A stretch of DNA of 5,602 bases from Eubacteriales Family XIII. Incertae Sedis bacterium (lineage in GTDB: Bacteria; Bacillota_A; Clostridia; Peptostreptococcales; Anaerovoracaceae). Each line of letters begins with the position of its first letter. Position 1 is the stretch's first letter. Location: assembly GCA_031280075.1 (NCBI GenBank), contig JAITHG010000254.1, positions 1 through 5,602 on the forward strand. Direction: 5' to 3'. A program made the translations under genes and the position numbers. Of this stretch, positions 1 through 5,602 are shown piece after piece. The notes below the pieces were generated by a model. That model had not been told where the DNA came from. It searched no databases and saw nothing but the letters and a program-made list of their open reading frames with translations.

Positions 1-566
1 CGCGCGTCCCGCGCACCGATGGCGCGGGCTGCCTCGACGTATTCCTTTTCCCGCACGGTCAGGATGGAGGCGCGCATCAGGCGCGCGTAGCCGGGGACGC
101 TGCTGATGCCGAGCGCCAGGATGGCGTTCTGCAGGCTCGGTCCCAGCACCGCCGCGAGCGTGATGCACATCAGCAGCATCGGCATGGCCTGGTAGATGTC
201 GAGGAAACGCATGAGCAGGTTGTCGCGCCAGCCCCCGTAGAAGCCCGCGACCGCCCCGACCGCAATGCCGATCACGGCGGCGATCGCCACCGCGATGAGC
301 CCGATCTGCAGGGACTGCTGCGCCCCGTAGATCAGGCGGCTCAGGATGTCGCGCCCGAGCTTGTCCGTCCCGAGCAGGTGCTCCGCGCTGGAGCCGGCAT
401 AGGACAGCTTCGCGTTTTGCGCCTCGTAGGAATACGGGGCGATCAGCGCGGCGAAGGCTGCCACGAGGAAGAGCAGGACGATGATGACGAGCGCCACCAC
501 GGCGAACTTGTTCTTCCGCAGCTGCCGCCAAATCTCATGCAGTCTGGATTTTTTGCGCTTTCGCAT
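1..566 (-). CDS. DppC-like ABC transporter permease (partial, C-terminus beyond window)
   Basis: Inner-membrane permease of a peptide/nickel-class ABC importer (DppC/OppC type), expected to pair with the DppB-like protein encoded just upstream. The first 188 residues are visible; the family is usually near 280-300, so about a third is missing past position 1. Seen in the translation: a very basic start (MRKRKKSR), the OppC N-terminal domain with a first membrane segment at about residues 21-43, the family signature GTDKLGRDILSRLIYGAQQS (66-85), a second hydrophobic segment at about 87-108, and the start of the EAA loop that contacts the ATPase (EYVEAARAIGARDA, 175-188), which ends at the window edge. 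The ATG at 566 is the only reasonable start nearby. A GGAG lies only 3 bases from it and an AGGAGG at 586-591 is 19 bases away, so initiation probably depends on coupling to dppB, whose stop lies 32 bases inside this gene. Substrate cannot be told from the permease alone. Confidence 0.95.
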   Translation of the reverse strand, partial: MRKRKKSRLHEIWRQLRKNKFAVVALVIIVLLFLVAAFAALIAPYSYEAQNAKLSYAGSSAEHLLGTDKLGRDILSRLIYGAQQSLQIGLIAVAIAAVIGIAVGAVAGFYGGWRDNLLMRFLDIYQAMPMLLMCITLAAVLGPSLQNAILALGISSVPGYARLMRASILTVREKEYVEAARAIGARDA

Positions 567-1524
567 CCGCTCCGCCCCCCTTCTTCCTCCTGCCCTTCCC
601 TCCGTACTGCGCGCGGATCCTCGGGTCGATGAGCGCAAACAGCACATCGATGACGAGGATCACGAACGCGAACAGCATCGACAGGATCAGGACGCTGCTC
701 TGGATGACGGGATAATCCCTGTTGTTCAGCCCGGTCAGCGTGTACTGCCCGAGCCCCGGGATCGAAAAGATCACCTCCGTGACCACGGCTCCGCCGAGCG
801 AGAGCCCGAAGATCGCGCCGGCGATCATGATGACGGGGATCGTCGCGTTCTTGAAGGCGTGACGGTAAAGGATCGTGCCCGAGGACAGCCCCTTCGCGCG
901 CGCCGTCGTGATGTAGTCCTGCCGGATGACCTCCAGGAGGTTGGAGCGGGTCTGCCGCGCGATGACGGCGGTATAGCCGAGCGCCATCGAGACGCAGGGC
1001 AGGATCCACCCCTGCCAGGTCGTGATGCCGGATGCCGGCAAGATCTTCAGATAGACACCGAAATACCGGATGAGCAGCAGGGCAAACCAGAAGCTGGGCA
1101 TCGACACGCAGAACAGCGAGGCGAAGATCGTCGCGTTGTCCTTCCATGTGTACTGGTGGGTGGCGGCGAAGATGCCGAGGGGGATGCCGATGAGCAGCGA
1201 GAGGAGCAGGCTGATGACGACCAGCGTGAGCGTGTAAGGGAAGCGCTGCAGCATCTCGTCGAGGACGGGACGCTTGGTCATGTAGGAAGTCCCAAAATCC
1301 CCGTGCACGACATCCCTCAGGAACTGCCCGTAGCGCACGAGGACGGGCTCGTTCAACCCCAGATCCTCCCGCAGTTCCTGCACCATCTCCTCGGACGCGT
1401 TCGAGCCGAGCATCATCCTGGCGGGGTCGCCGGGCGTGAAGCTGATCAGCAGCAGGATGAAAAGGGAGATGCCGAGCAGGACGGGGATCAGCATGAGCAG
1501 ACGTTTGACGATGTACTTGACCAA
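535..1524 (-). CDS. DppB-like ABC transporter permease
   Basis: Complete 329-residue inner-membrane permease of a dipeptide/oligopeptide/nickel-type ABC importer. Seen: an N-terminal membrane segment (about residues 9-27) followed by the family mark FTPGDPA (29-35), a periplasmic/external region with LGLNEPVLVRYGQF (55-68), membrane segments at about 99-120, 133-153, 173-189, 229-250 and 278-299, and the EAA loop DYITTARAKGLSSGTILYRH (203-222). The family usually ends near DPRIR (300-304); here a basic, glycine-rich tail of about 25 residues follows (QYGGKGRRKKGGG and on), and its DNA overlaps the start of the DppC-like gene. The start is TTG at 1524, chosen because it gives the standard N-terminus MVKYIVKRLL and because GAGGTGA sits 7-8 bases upstream. 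It is the first gene after a promoter-bearing gap and probably heads a transporter operon. Substrate is not determined: dpp, opp, gsi and nik permeases look alike at this level. Confidence 0.97.
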   Translation of the reverse strand: MVKYIVKRLLMLIPVLLGISLFILLLISFTPGDPARMMLGSNASEEMVQELREDLGLNEPVLVRYGQFLRDVVHGDFGTSYMTKRPVLDEMLQRFPYTLTLVVISLLLSLLIGIPLGIFAATHQYTWKDNATIFASLFCVSMPSFWFALLLIRYFGVYLKILPASGITTWQGWILPCVSMALGYTAVIARQTRSNLLEVIRQDYITTARAKGLSSGTILYRHAFKNATIPVIMIAGAIFGLSLGGAVVTEVIFSIPGLGQYTLTGLNNRDYPVIQSSVLILSMLFAFVILVIDVLFALIDPRIRAQYGGKGRRKKGGGADAKAQKIQTA

Positions 1525-1530
1525 TTCTTG

Positions 1531-1537
1531 TCACCTC
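1531..1537 (-). promoter_or_regulatory. Ribosome binding site for the dppB-like gene
   Basis: Reading the minus strand, GAGGTGA is followed six bases later by TTG at 1524. This is a near-consensus Shine-Dalgarno at good spacing and is what decides the non-ATG start of the DppB-like gene. Confidence 0.85.
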
Positions 1538-1597
1538 ACTTGGTAGACGTTGCCTCTTCCATTATTTGCTGAATTGCATGGTTGTTTCGTCTGTCAC

Positions 1598-1626
1598 ATT
1601 ATAACTAAGGGACTTTCGGAAAAGAA
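1598..1626 (-). promoter_or_regulatory. Probable sigma-70/sigma-A promoter for the dppB-like operon
   Basis: On the minus strand a perfect TATAAT -10 box occupies 1603-1598 in an AT-rich gap that contrasts with the GC-rich genes around it. At 17-base spacing the -35 position reads TTCTTT (1626-1621), a poor match to TTGACA, and there is no TGn extension. The promoter may therefore need an activator or be weak. Transcription would start near 1590, giving a leader of roughly 65 bases before the TTG start. The -10 is seen directly; promoter activity is inferred. Confidence 0.6.
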
Positions 1627-1650
1627 ATATACAAGAAGTCTGTCTTTTGT
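1619..1650 (-). terminator. Possible weak terminator after the MocR gene
   Basis: Seventeen bases past the MocR stop, the minus strand has ACAAAAG, a five-base loop (ACAGA) and CTTCTTGT. These can pair over 7 bp with one bulged C, followed by a T-rich stretch (ATATTTCTTTT). The stem has only two G-C pairs, so it would be unstable. It overlaps the -35 region of the proposed dppB promoter. It may partly end the upstream transcript, or it may not function at all. Confidence 0.25.
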
Positions 1651-1666
1651 CGGCAAACTGCCTACA

Positions 1667-3094
1667 TTATGCCTTGAAGCCGCTGCCGACCAGCCCTCCC
1701 ACGACCGCGAGGGCATCCGTGACCTGTTCCGTGATGGGCATTGCATAACTGATCCGGAGGTTTGCGTCGTGGTGCAGGTACTGCGAGAAGAGGTTGCCGG
1801 GCGCGAGCAGGATGCCGCGATCCAGCGCCGCGTAATAGATCTTCTCCGCCGACACGCCGTCCGGCAGCGTCACCCACAGATACGCCCCTCCCTGCGGCTC
1901 CGTGACCTGCGTGCCGGGCGGGAAGCAGCTGTGCAGGCAACTGCGCATCCGCCGCATGTTTTCGCGGTAGATCGCGCGGAGGTTCTTGATATGGGCGAAG
2001 TACTTGCCCGAGCGCACGTATTCCATGACTCCCAGATGCCCGGCGAGGGTGTCCTCCAGGGTCTCCAGCATGTGCAGCGCCATGATGTTGAAGGAGTGCT
2101 TCCCGCCTGCGGCCCAGCCGGACCTATAGCCGGGCGCGAAGGTCTTGGAGTAGCTGCCCACGTACACGACTTCGTCCGGGCACTGCTCCTTCAGGCTCGG
2201 GATCCGTTCGCCGAAGCGCAGTGCGCCGAGCGTGTCGTTCTCGATCACGACGAAGCGGTATTTCCGGCTGAGTTCCAGGAGGCGCTTCCGCGCGGGGAGG
2301 GGCATGAGCGCACCCGTCGGGTTCTGGAAGTTCGGTGTCACCAGGAGGCATTTGGGGCGCATGCCCTTCTGGAGGTGCCCTTCCAGCGCATCCAGATCCA
2401 TGCCGTCCGGAAAGGCCGTCGGGATCTCGAGCGGTGTCAGGTGCAGGCGCTGCAGGTTGATGTAGTCGCTCAGCACGCCGGGGCTTTCGACTGCCACCGT
2501 GTCGCCCGGGCGCGTCAGGGCGCGCATCGCGAACAGGGAGGCCTCGCTTGCCCCGCTCGTCAGGCAGATCTCGCTGCCGGGGACGACGAGCCCGTGGACA
2601 CGAAAGATGTAGCGCGCCGTCTCGTTCTCGATGTGGTAGTGCGAACGCAGGCGATTGTGCGCGAAGCCATAGGTATTCAGCTCATCCTCAAACTTCCGGG
2701 CGGAATGGGACAGGCAGCGCGCCAGGTCGTCGTTCGGGAAGTACTGCACGGTCGGAACCATGCTGCCGAGCGGGACAAACCCGTCCTCCATGGTCTTGCC
2801 CGCGTTGCTCTGGTAGAGGAAGTCGAGCATCAGCGGGGGGATGGGGATGGGCGGGCTGTCGTATGCGACCGCCGGGGGGACCTTCTCGATGTCGACCAGC
2901 CGGTGCCCCACCCGCTCCACGCCCTCGATGATCCCCTGTTCCTCCAGCCGTGCATAGGCGGCACCCACGGGCGTGATGCTGAAGCCGAACTGCTTTGCCA
3001 GCATGCGCACCGAGGGCAGGTTGTCCCCCTGCTTCAGGATGCCCGCCTGGATGGAGCGATAGATATAGTCGATGATCTGGTCACATTTTCTCAT
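1667..3094 (-). CDS. MocR/GntR-family regulator with PLP-dependent aminotransferase domain
   Basis: Complete 475-residue protein of the MocR (GabR/PdxR-like) class, a DNA-binding winged helix fused to a fold-type I aminotransferase domain that usually serves as a PLP/amino-compound sensor. Residues 1-68 form the GntR domain (GDNLPSVRMLAKQFGFS at 23-39, then AYARLEEQGII). The aminotransferase part runs from about 105 to 470: TSGASEAS (179-186) at the cofactor phosphate turn, NPTG (258-261), the PLP-binding lysine Lys317 in GSYSKTFAPGYRSGW, and the carboxylate-binding arginine Arg447 in NLRISYA. One oddity: the cofactor-contact strand reads VIENDTLGALRF, with Asn286 where an aspartate is usual and Leu289 where a tyrosine often lies nearby. 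The ATG at 3094 overlaps the upstream stop (ATGA), so it is translated by coupling and shares that transcript. The next gene downstream is a peptide-type transporter, a likely regulatory target. A pure aminotransferase role is less likely given the intact HTH. Confidence 0.95.
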   Translation of the reverse strand: MRKCDQIIDYIYRSIQAGILKQGDNLPSVRMLAKQFGFSITPVGAAYARLEEQGIIEGVERVGHRLVDIEKVPPAVAYDSPPIPIPPLMLDFLYQSNAGKTMEDGFVPLGSMVPTVQYFPNDDLARCLSHSARKFEDELNTYGFAHNRLRSHYHIENETARYIFRVHGLVVPGSEICLTSGASEASLFAMRALTRPGDTVAVESPGVLSDYINLQRLHLTPLEIPTAFPDGMDLDALEGHLQKGMRPKCLLVTPNFQNPTGALMPLPARKRLLELSRKYRFVVIENDTLGALRFGERIPSLKEQCPDEVVYVGSYSKTFAPGYRSGWAAGGKHSFNIMALHMLETLEDTLAGHLGVMEYVRSGKYFAHIKNLRAIYRENMRRMRSCLHSCFPPGTQVTEPQGGAYLWVTLPDGVSAEKIYYAALDRGILLAPGNLFSQYLHHDANLRISYAMPITEQVTDALAVVGGLVGSGFKA

Positions 3095-5602
3095 GCAAAG
3101 TCACTGCCCCGGATCTGTGCGAGGATGGCGGGATCCTTGATCTTGGCATCGTCTGCCAGCAGCAACGCCTTCGACAGGATCTCCGCCGTCCTCGGGTCGT
3201 CGTCAGCGAAGGGCAGGAAGACCCTTCCCCGATGCTGGCTCGGCACGGCCAGAATGTTCAGCTCGCCGCGCCCTGCCATCTGCACGTTGCCGCTGCCCAG
3301 ATGCAGGCTGTACGCGCCGAGCGTCCCTTCGATCTTCACGAAGCGCCCTTCTACTTTTGCGTTTTCGATCTTGAGCAGCGCGAGCAGCTCCCGGACGATT
3401 GCGCCGCGCATCTCCACGGTGGAGAGGCTTGCTTCCGGATCCACGCCGCCCACGTGCGCCACACTCACGACCAGGTCTACGTCGCGCATCACCTCGGAGA
3501 AGACGATGGGCGGGACGCTTGCCAGCTCGACAGGCTTCCAGTCTTTGCGATCCAAGAATTTCACGTATTCCAGGGTCGGAGCCTCGATGTCCGCCGGCGA
3601 GAACCAGTCCGCCGCAGCATACATCGTCGCGATCAGGTTCGCACCGTAGCAGACGCGCTGCAGCCCCTCGTCGTAGTCCACCGTCCAGCCCCTGCCGCGG
3701 AGCAGCGCCACGGTCTTCGTCGGTTGCACCTGATGCCCTGCGTAGCGTCTGGAGAGCACCTTCTCCCGCAGTTCGTCCTCGTTTGGCAGGTAGAGCTCGC
3801 GGAACACCTGTTTGAAAGGCTGGACGAGCCTGTGCGCAACGGTCTCACGCTGGATTTCGTGCCACCGTCCCGAACGGTACAGGTCTACGGGGTGTGCCAC
3901 GCGGCAGTCCGCGTCGTCCGCGATGTCCGACAGCTCGCAGAAGGCGCCCACCCTGGGGGGCACGCCCTCGCCCCCCTTGCCCCCCTCGCCCCCTTCGCCC
4001 TCGACCACAAAGAGCAGCTTCTGCAGCAGGGGAGAGATCACGGGGTGTGCAATAAGCCCCTTCAGTTCCCCGTAGCTGAAGCGGTCGCTGCTGACCATCG
4101 CGTTCTCCAGGCTGGTGCGTGCGCGCCGCAGCTGCTCCTTCAGCCCTGCCACGATCTCCTTGCACTCCAGCACATAGGCGTGTTTCTTGAGTTCGGCGGG
4201 GACGGATTTCAGGCGCTTTTCCCCCTTCTCCACCACGAGCGACGACGAGCCGTCTTCCTTTGTCTGCACGTGCACGCTGTAATCACCCAGGGACTTCGGC
4301 TCGAAGTAGCCCTTGATCTCCTTGATCTTCTGCGTCTCCATCCTCCAGGAGAAGCGCAGCACGTCCTGGAAGCCCGCGTTGCGCGCGAGGTTCTCTAGGG
4401 CGATCTCTGCCACCACCGCCTCGCTTGCCCTTCTCTGCGCGCCGAACTGCTTGCTCTCCTTCAGGAAAAGCCGGATGGACTCGTAGCGCTCCAGCAGATC
4501 CTTGTCGCGTTTTTTCTTGTCGAGGGGCAGGATGGAATAACTGAGCAGTTTGTCCTTGTTCCGCTTCCCGTGGGCATCGCGTTCGAGCTCGCCCTTGTCC
4601 AGCCTGCCCAGCGCCGCATCCGCGAACATCTGTGCGCGCCTGTGCCCTGCCCCGTCGCAGATGTACTTCGCGCAGTCGTACAGGATGCCGAAGCGCTCGT
4701 CCCCGAGCGTGCGATAGGCTTCGCCAAACCAGTCCACGTCGAAGGCGCCCTCGTTGAATCGCTTCGGTTCGATGGGCGAATAACGGGCGACCTCCGTCTC
4801 CTTTTCGGCAGAGAAGGTCTGACTCATGTGGGCGTGGAAGTACCAGGTCGCAGTCTCGAAGCCCTTCCAGCCCAAGTAGCGCCCCACGATCCTCGTCCAC
4901 GCCGGCGCATACATGGCGGCTTCGATGAGGCGCTTTTCGGGAATCTTGCCGCCCAGTTCGCCGAGGGCGGCGCGCAGCGTGTCCACATCGTCGTCCGCCG
5001 AGGGCACGCTCGCCTTGAGCAGGGAGGACAGCATCTCCTTCTTCGCGTGGTTGCTGCTCCAGATGTACCCGCGCACGAAGGTCTCCTTGTCGAGCGCCGC
5101 CAGGATGCGGACGAAGTTGCCCGCTCCCTCGTGCCTCGAGATCTCGCTGACGAAGGGACTGACGGCGGTCGGGGTGTCGCCCCGGCGCAGCTCGATCTCC
5201 AGGACGCGGGCGGCGGCGCGTTTGGCGACATCCACGAGGCTCGGGCAGTGTTCTGCCATGGGTTTGACGTGGGGGCGCAGCTGCCCCGAATAGTACCGAA
5301 TGATGTTCGATCCTTCATCGAAGGCATAGCGCAGCAGCGCGTCCTCCCGGACTAGCCCGAGCGCGTGACCGCGCGCCACCTGCTCCAGCTCGAGCCACAT
5401 CCAGTAATACCCTGCGCGCCGTCCCATCTCGAAGCCCGTCTGGAGGCAGGCGGCAAGCCGCGCGTCCGCGTCCGAACCGGGCACGCCATCGGGCGGGAAG
5501 GCACGCGCGGCGGTGCCCATCATGGACATCAGCTTGCCAATTTCGCCGATCTCCGCAAACCGCTCTATTTCCTTTCTGTAGGACCACCGGGGCTTGTCCT
5601 TG
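3091..5602 (-). CDS. DUF4132/DUF5724-family protein of unknown function (N-terminus beyond window)
   Basis: At least 836 residues are visible, counting from the codon at 5601. The frame has no stop up to the window edge and the codons before the Met at 5529 read like protein (KDKPRWSYRKEIERFAEIGE), so the gene starts outside the window; relatives are often 1,000-1,700 residues. Family marks recognised from memory: EAAMYAPAW (227-235), LGWKGF (243-248) and WYFHAH (253-258) in the middle region, then HPVDLYRSGRW (570-580), VQPFKQVFRELY (593-604), RRYAGHQVQP (618-627), FSEVMRDVDL (701-710), GGVDPEAS and STVEMR (718-732), LHLGSG (766-771) and VFLPFADDDP (794-803), which make up the DUF7737-like C-terminal domain. 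No signal peptide or membrane segment is visible, so it is probably cytosolic. A Gly/Glu repeat linker (534-546) separates the two halves. Biochemical role is unknown; E. coli YehI/MolR-type proteins, relatives of this group, lie near MoxR-type ATPase and VWA genes. It ends in a 4-base overlap with the MocR gene. Confidence 0.9.
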   Translation of the reverse strand, partial: KDKPRWSYRKEIERFAEIGEIGKLMSMMGTAARAFPPDGVPGSDADARLAACLQTGFEMGRRAGYYWMWLELEQVARGHALGLVREDALLRYAFDEGSNIIRYYSGQLRPHVKPMAEHCPSLVDVAKRAAARVLEIELRRGDTPTAVSPFVSEISRHEGAGNFVRILAALDKETFVRGYIWSSNHAKKEMLSSLLKASVPSADDDVDTLRAALGELGGKIPEKRLIEAAMYAPAWTRIVGRYLGWKGFETATWYFHAHMSQTFSAEKETEVARYSPIEPKRFNEGAFDVDWFGEAYRTLGDERFGILYDCAKYICDGAGHRRAQMFADAALGRLDKGELERDAHGKRNKDKLLSYSILPLDKKKRDKDLLERYESIRLFLKESKQFGAQRRASEAVVAEIALENLARNAGFQDVLRFSWRMETQKIKEIKGYFEPKSLGDYSVHVQTKEDGSSSLVVEKGEKRLKSVPAELKKHAYVLECKEIVAGLKEQLRRARTSLENAMVSSDRFSYGELKGLIAHPVISPLLQKLLFVVEGEGGEGGKGGEGVPPRVGAFCELSDIADDADCRVAHPVDLYRSGRWHEIQRETVAHRLVQPFKQVFRELYLPNEDELREKVLSRRYAGHQVQPTKTVALLRGRGWTVDYDEGLQRVCYGANLIATMYAAADWFSPADIEAPTLEYVKFLDRKDWKPVELASVPPIVFSEVMRDVDLVVSVAHVGGVDPEASLSTVEMRGAIVRELLALLKIENAKVEGRFVKIEGTLGAYSLHLGSGNVQMAGRGELNILAVPSQHRGRVFLPFADDDPRTAEILSKALLLADDAKIKDPAILAQIRGSDFA
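3964..4002 (-). repeat. In-gene tandem Gly-Gly-Glu/Lys repeat (linker)
   Basis: The coding strand repeats a 9-base unit of the form GGCGAGGGG / GGCAAGGGG about four times, giving EGEGGEGGKGGEG in the DUF4132 protein. The reading frame is kept through it. It is a flexible, charged low-complexity linker just before the C-terminal domain and could vary in length between strains. Confidence 0.75.

Noticed and set aside
443..1534. A 363-codon minus-strand frame starting with GTG just upstream of dppB
   Set aside because: It is the other-frame shadow of the DppB-like gene: the translation is Arg/His/Ala-rich without membrane segments, while the overlapping frame gives a textbook permease.
1536..1579. 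Two tiny leader frames (MQFSK, then MEEATSTK overlapping as TAATG) before dppB
   Set aside because: Neither has a ribosome binding site, there is no run of regulatory codons, and no alternative hairpins typical of attenuation were seen.
1652..1662. Short hairpin GGCA-GTT-TGCC just past the MocR stop
   Set aside because: Only four base pairs with a three-base loop and no T run directly after it; not a convincing terminator.
1550..3649. A 699-codon open frame on the plus strand, with others at 481-1572, 3232-4398 and 4570-5355
   Set aside because: They lie antisense to clearly recognised genes, the longest crosses a gene boundary, and the translations are rich in His, Arg, Gln, Ala and Val with no recognisable domain. 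GC-rich third positions of the real genes remove stop codons from the opposite strand.
5315..5587. A 90-codon minus-strand frame near the window end
   Set aside because: It overlaps the DUF4132 gene in another frame and has Arg/Ala-rich shadow composition; the DUF4132 frame continues intact through the same bases.

Overview
The window holds four protein genes, all on the minus strand and read from high to low coordinates. It looks like bacterial DNA from a GC-rich member of the Bacillota (Firmicutes) or a similar lineage. The coding DNA is strongly GC-rich with mostly G or C at third codon positions. The single real intergenic gap is AT-rich and carries a perfect TATAAT box, and there is a strong GAGGTGA ribosome binding site in front of a TTG start. 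The lineage call is an inference from style only; no rRNA or marker gene is present.

In transcription order: (1) 5602-3091 is the C-terminal part of a very large DUF4132-type protein (DUF5724/DUF7737 in newer domain names). Its frame is still open at the window edge, so the true start lies outside. (2) 3094-1667 is a complete MocR-type protein, a GntR winged helix fused to a PLP-dependent aminotransferase-fold domain. Its ATG overlaps the stop of the DUF4132 gene as ATGA, so the two are almost certainly co-transcribed and translationally coupled. (3) 1666-1525 is a 142-base gap with a probable promoter and possibly a weak terminator. (4) 1524-535 is a complete DppB-type ABC transporter permease. 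(5) 566-1 is the N-terminal two thirds of a DppC-type permease, overlapping dppB by 32 bases and cut by the window start.

The two permeases would form the membrane channel of a dipeptide/oligopeptide (or nickel-type) importer. Its binding protein and ATPases are not in view. The MocR protein is a good candidate regulator of the adjacent transporter promoter, because such proteins often control neighbouring genes in response to PLP and an amino compound. The role of the DUF4132 protein is unknown. Its tight coupling to a MocR regulator is the most unusual arrangement here. No tRNA, rRNA, CRISPR array, insertion sequence or prophage feature was seen.
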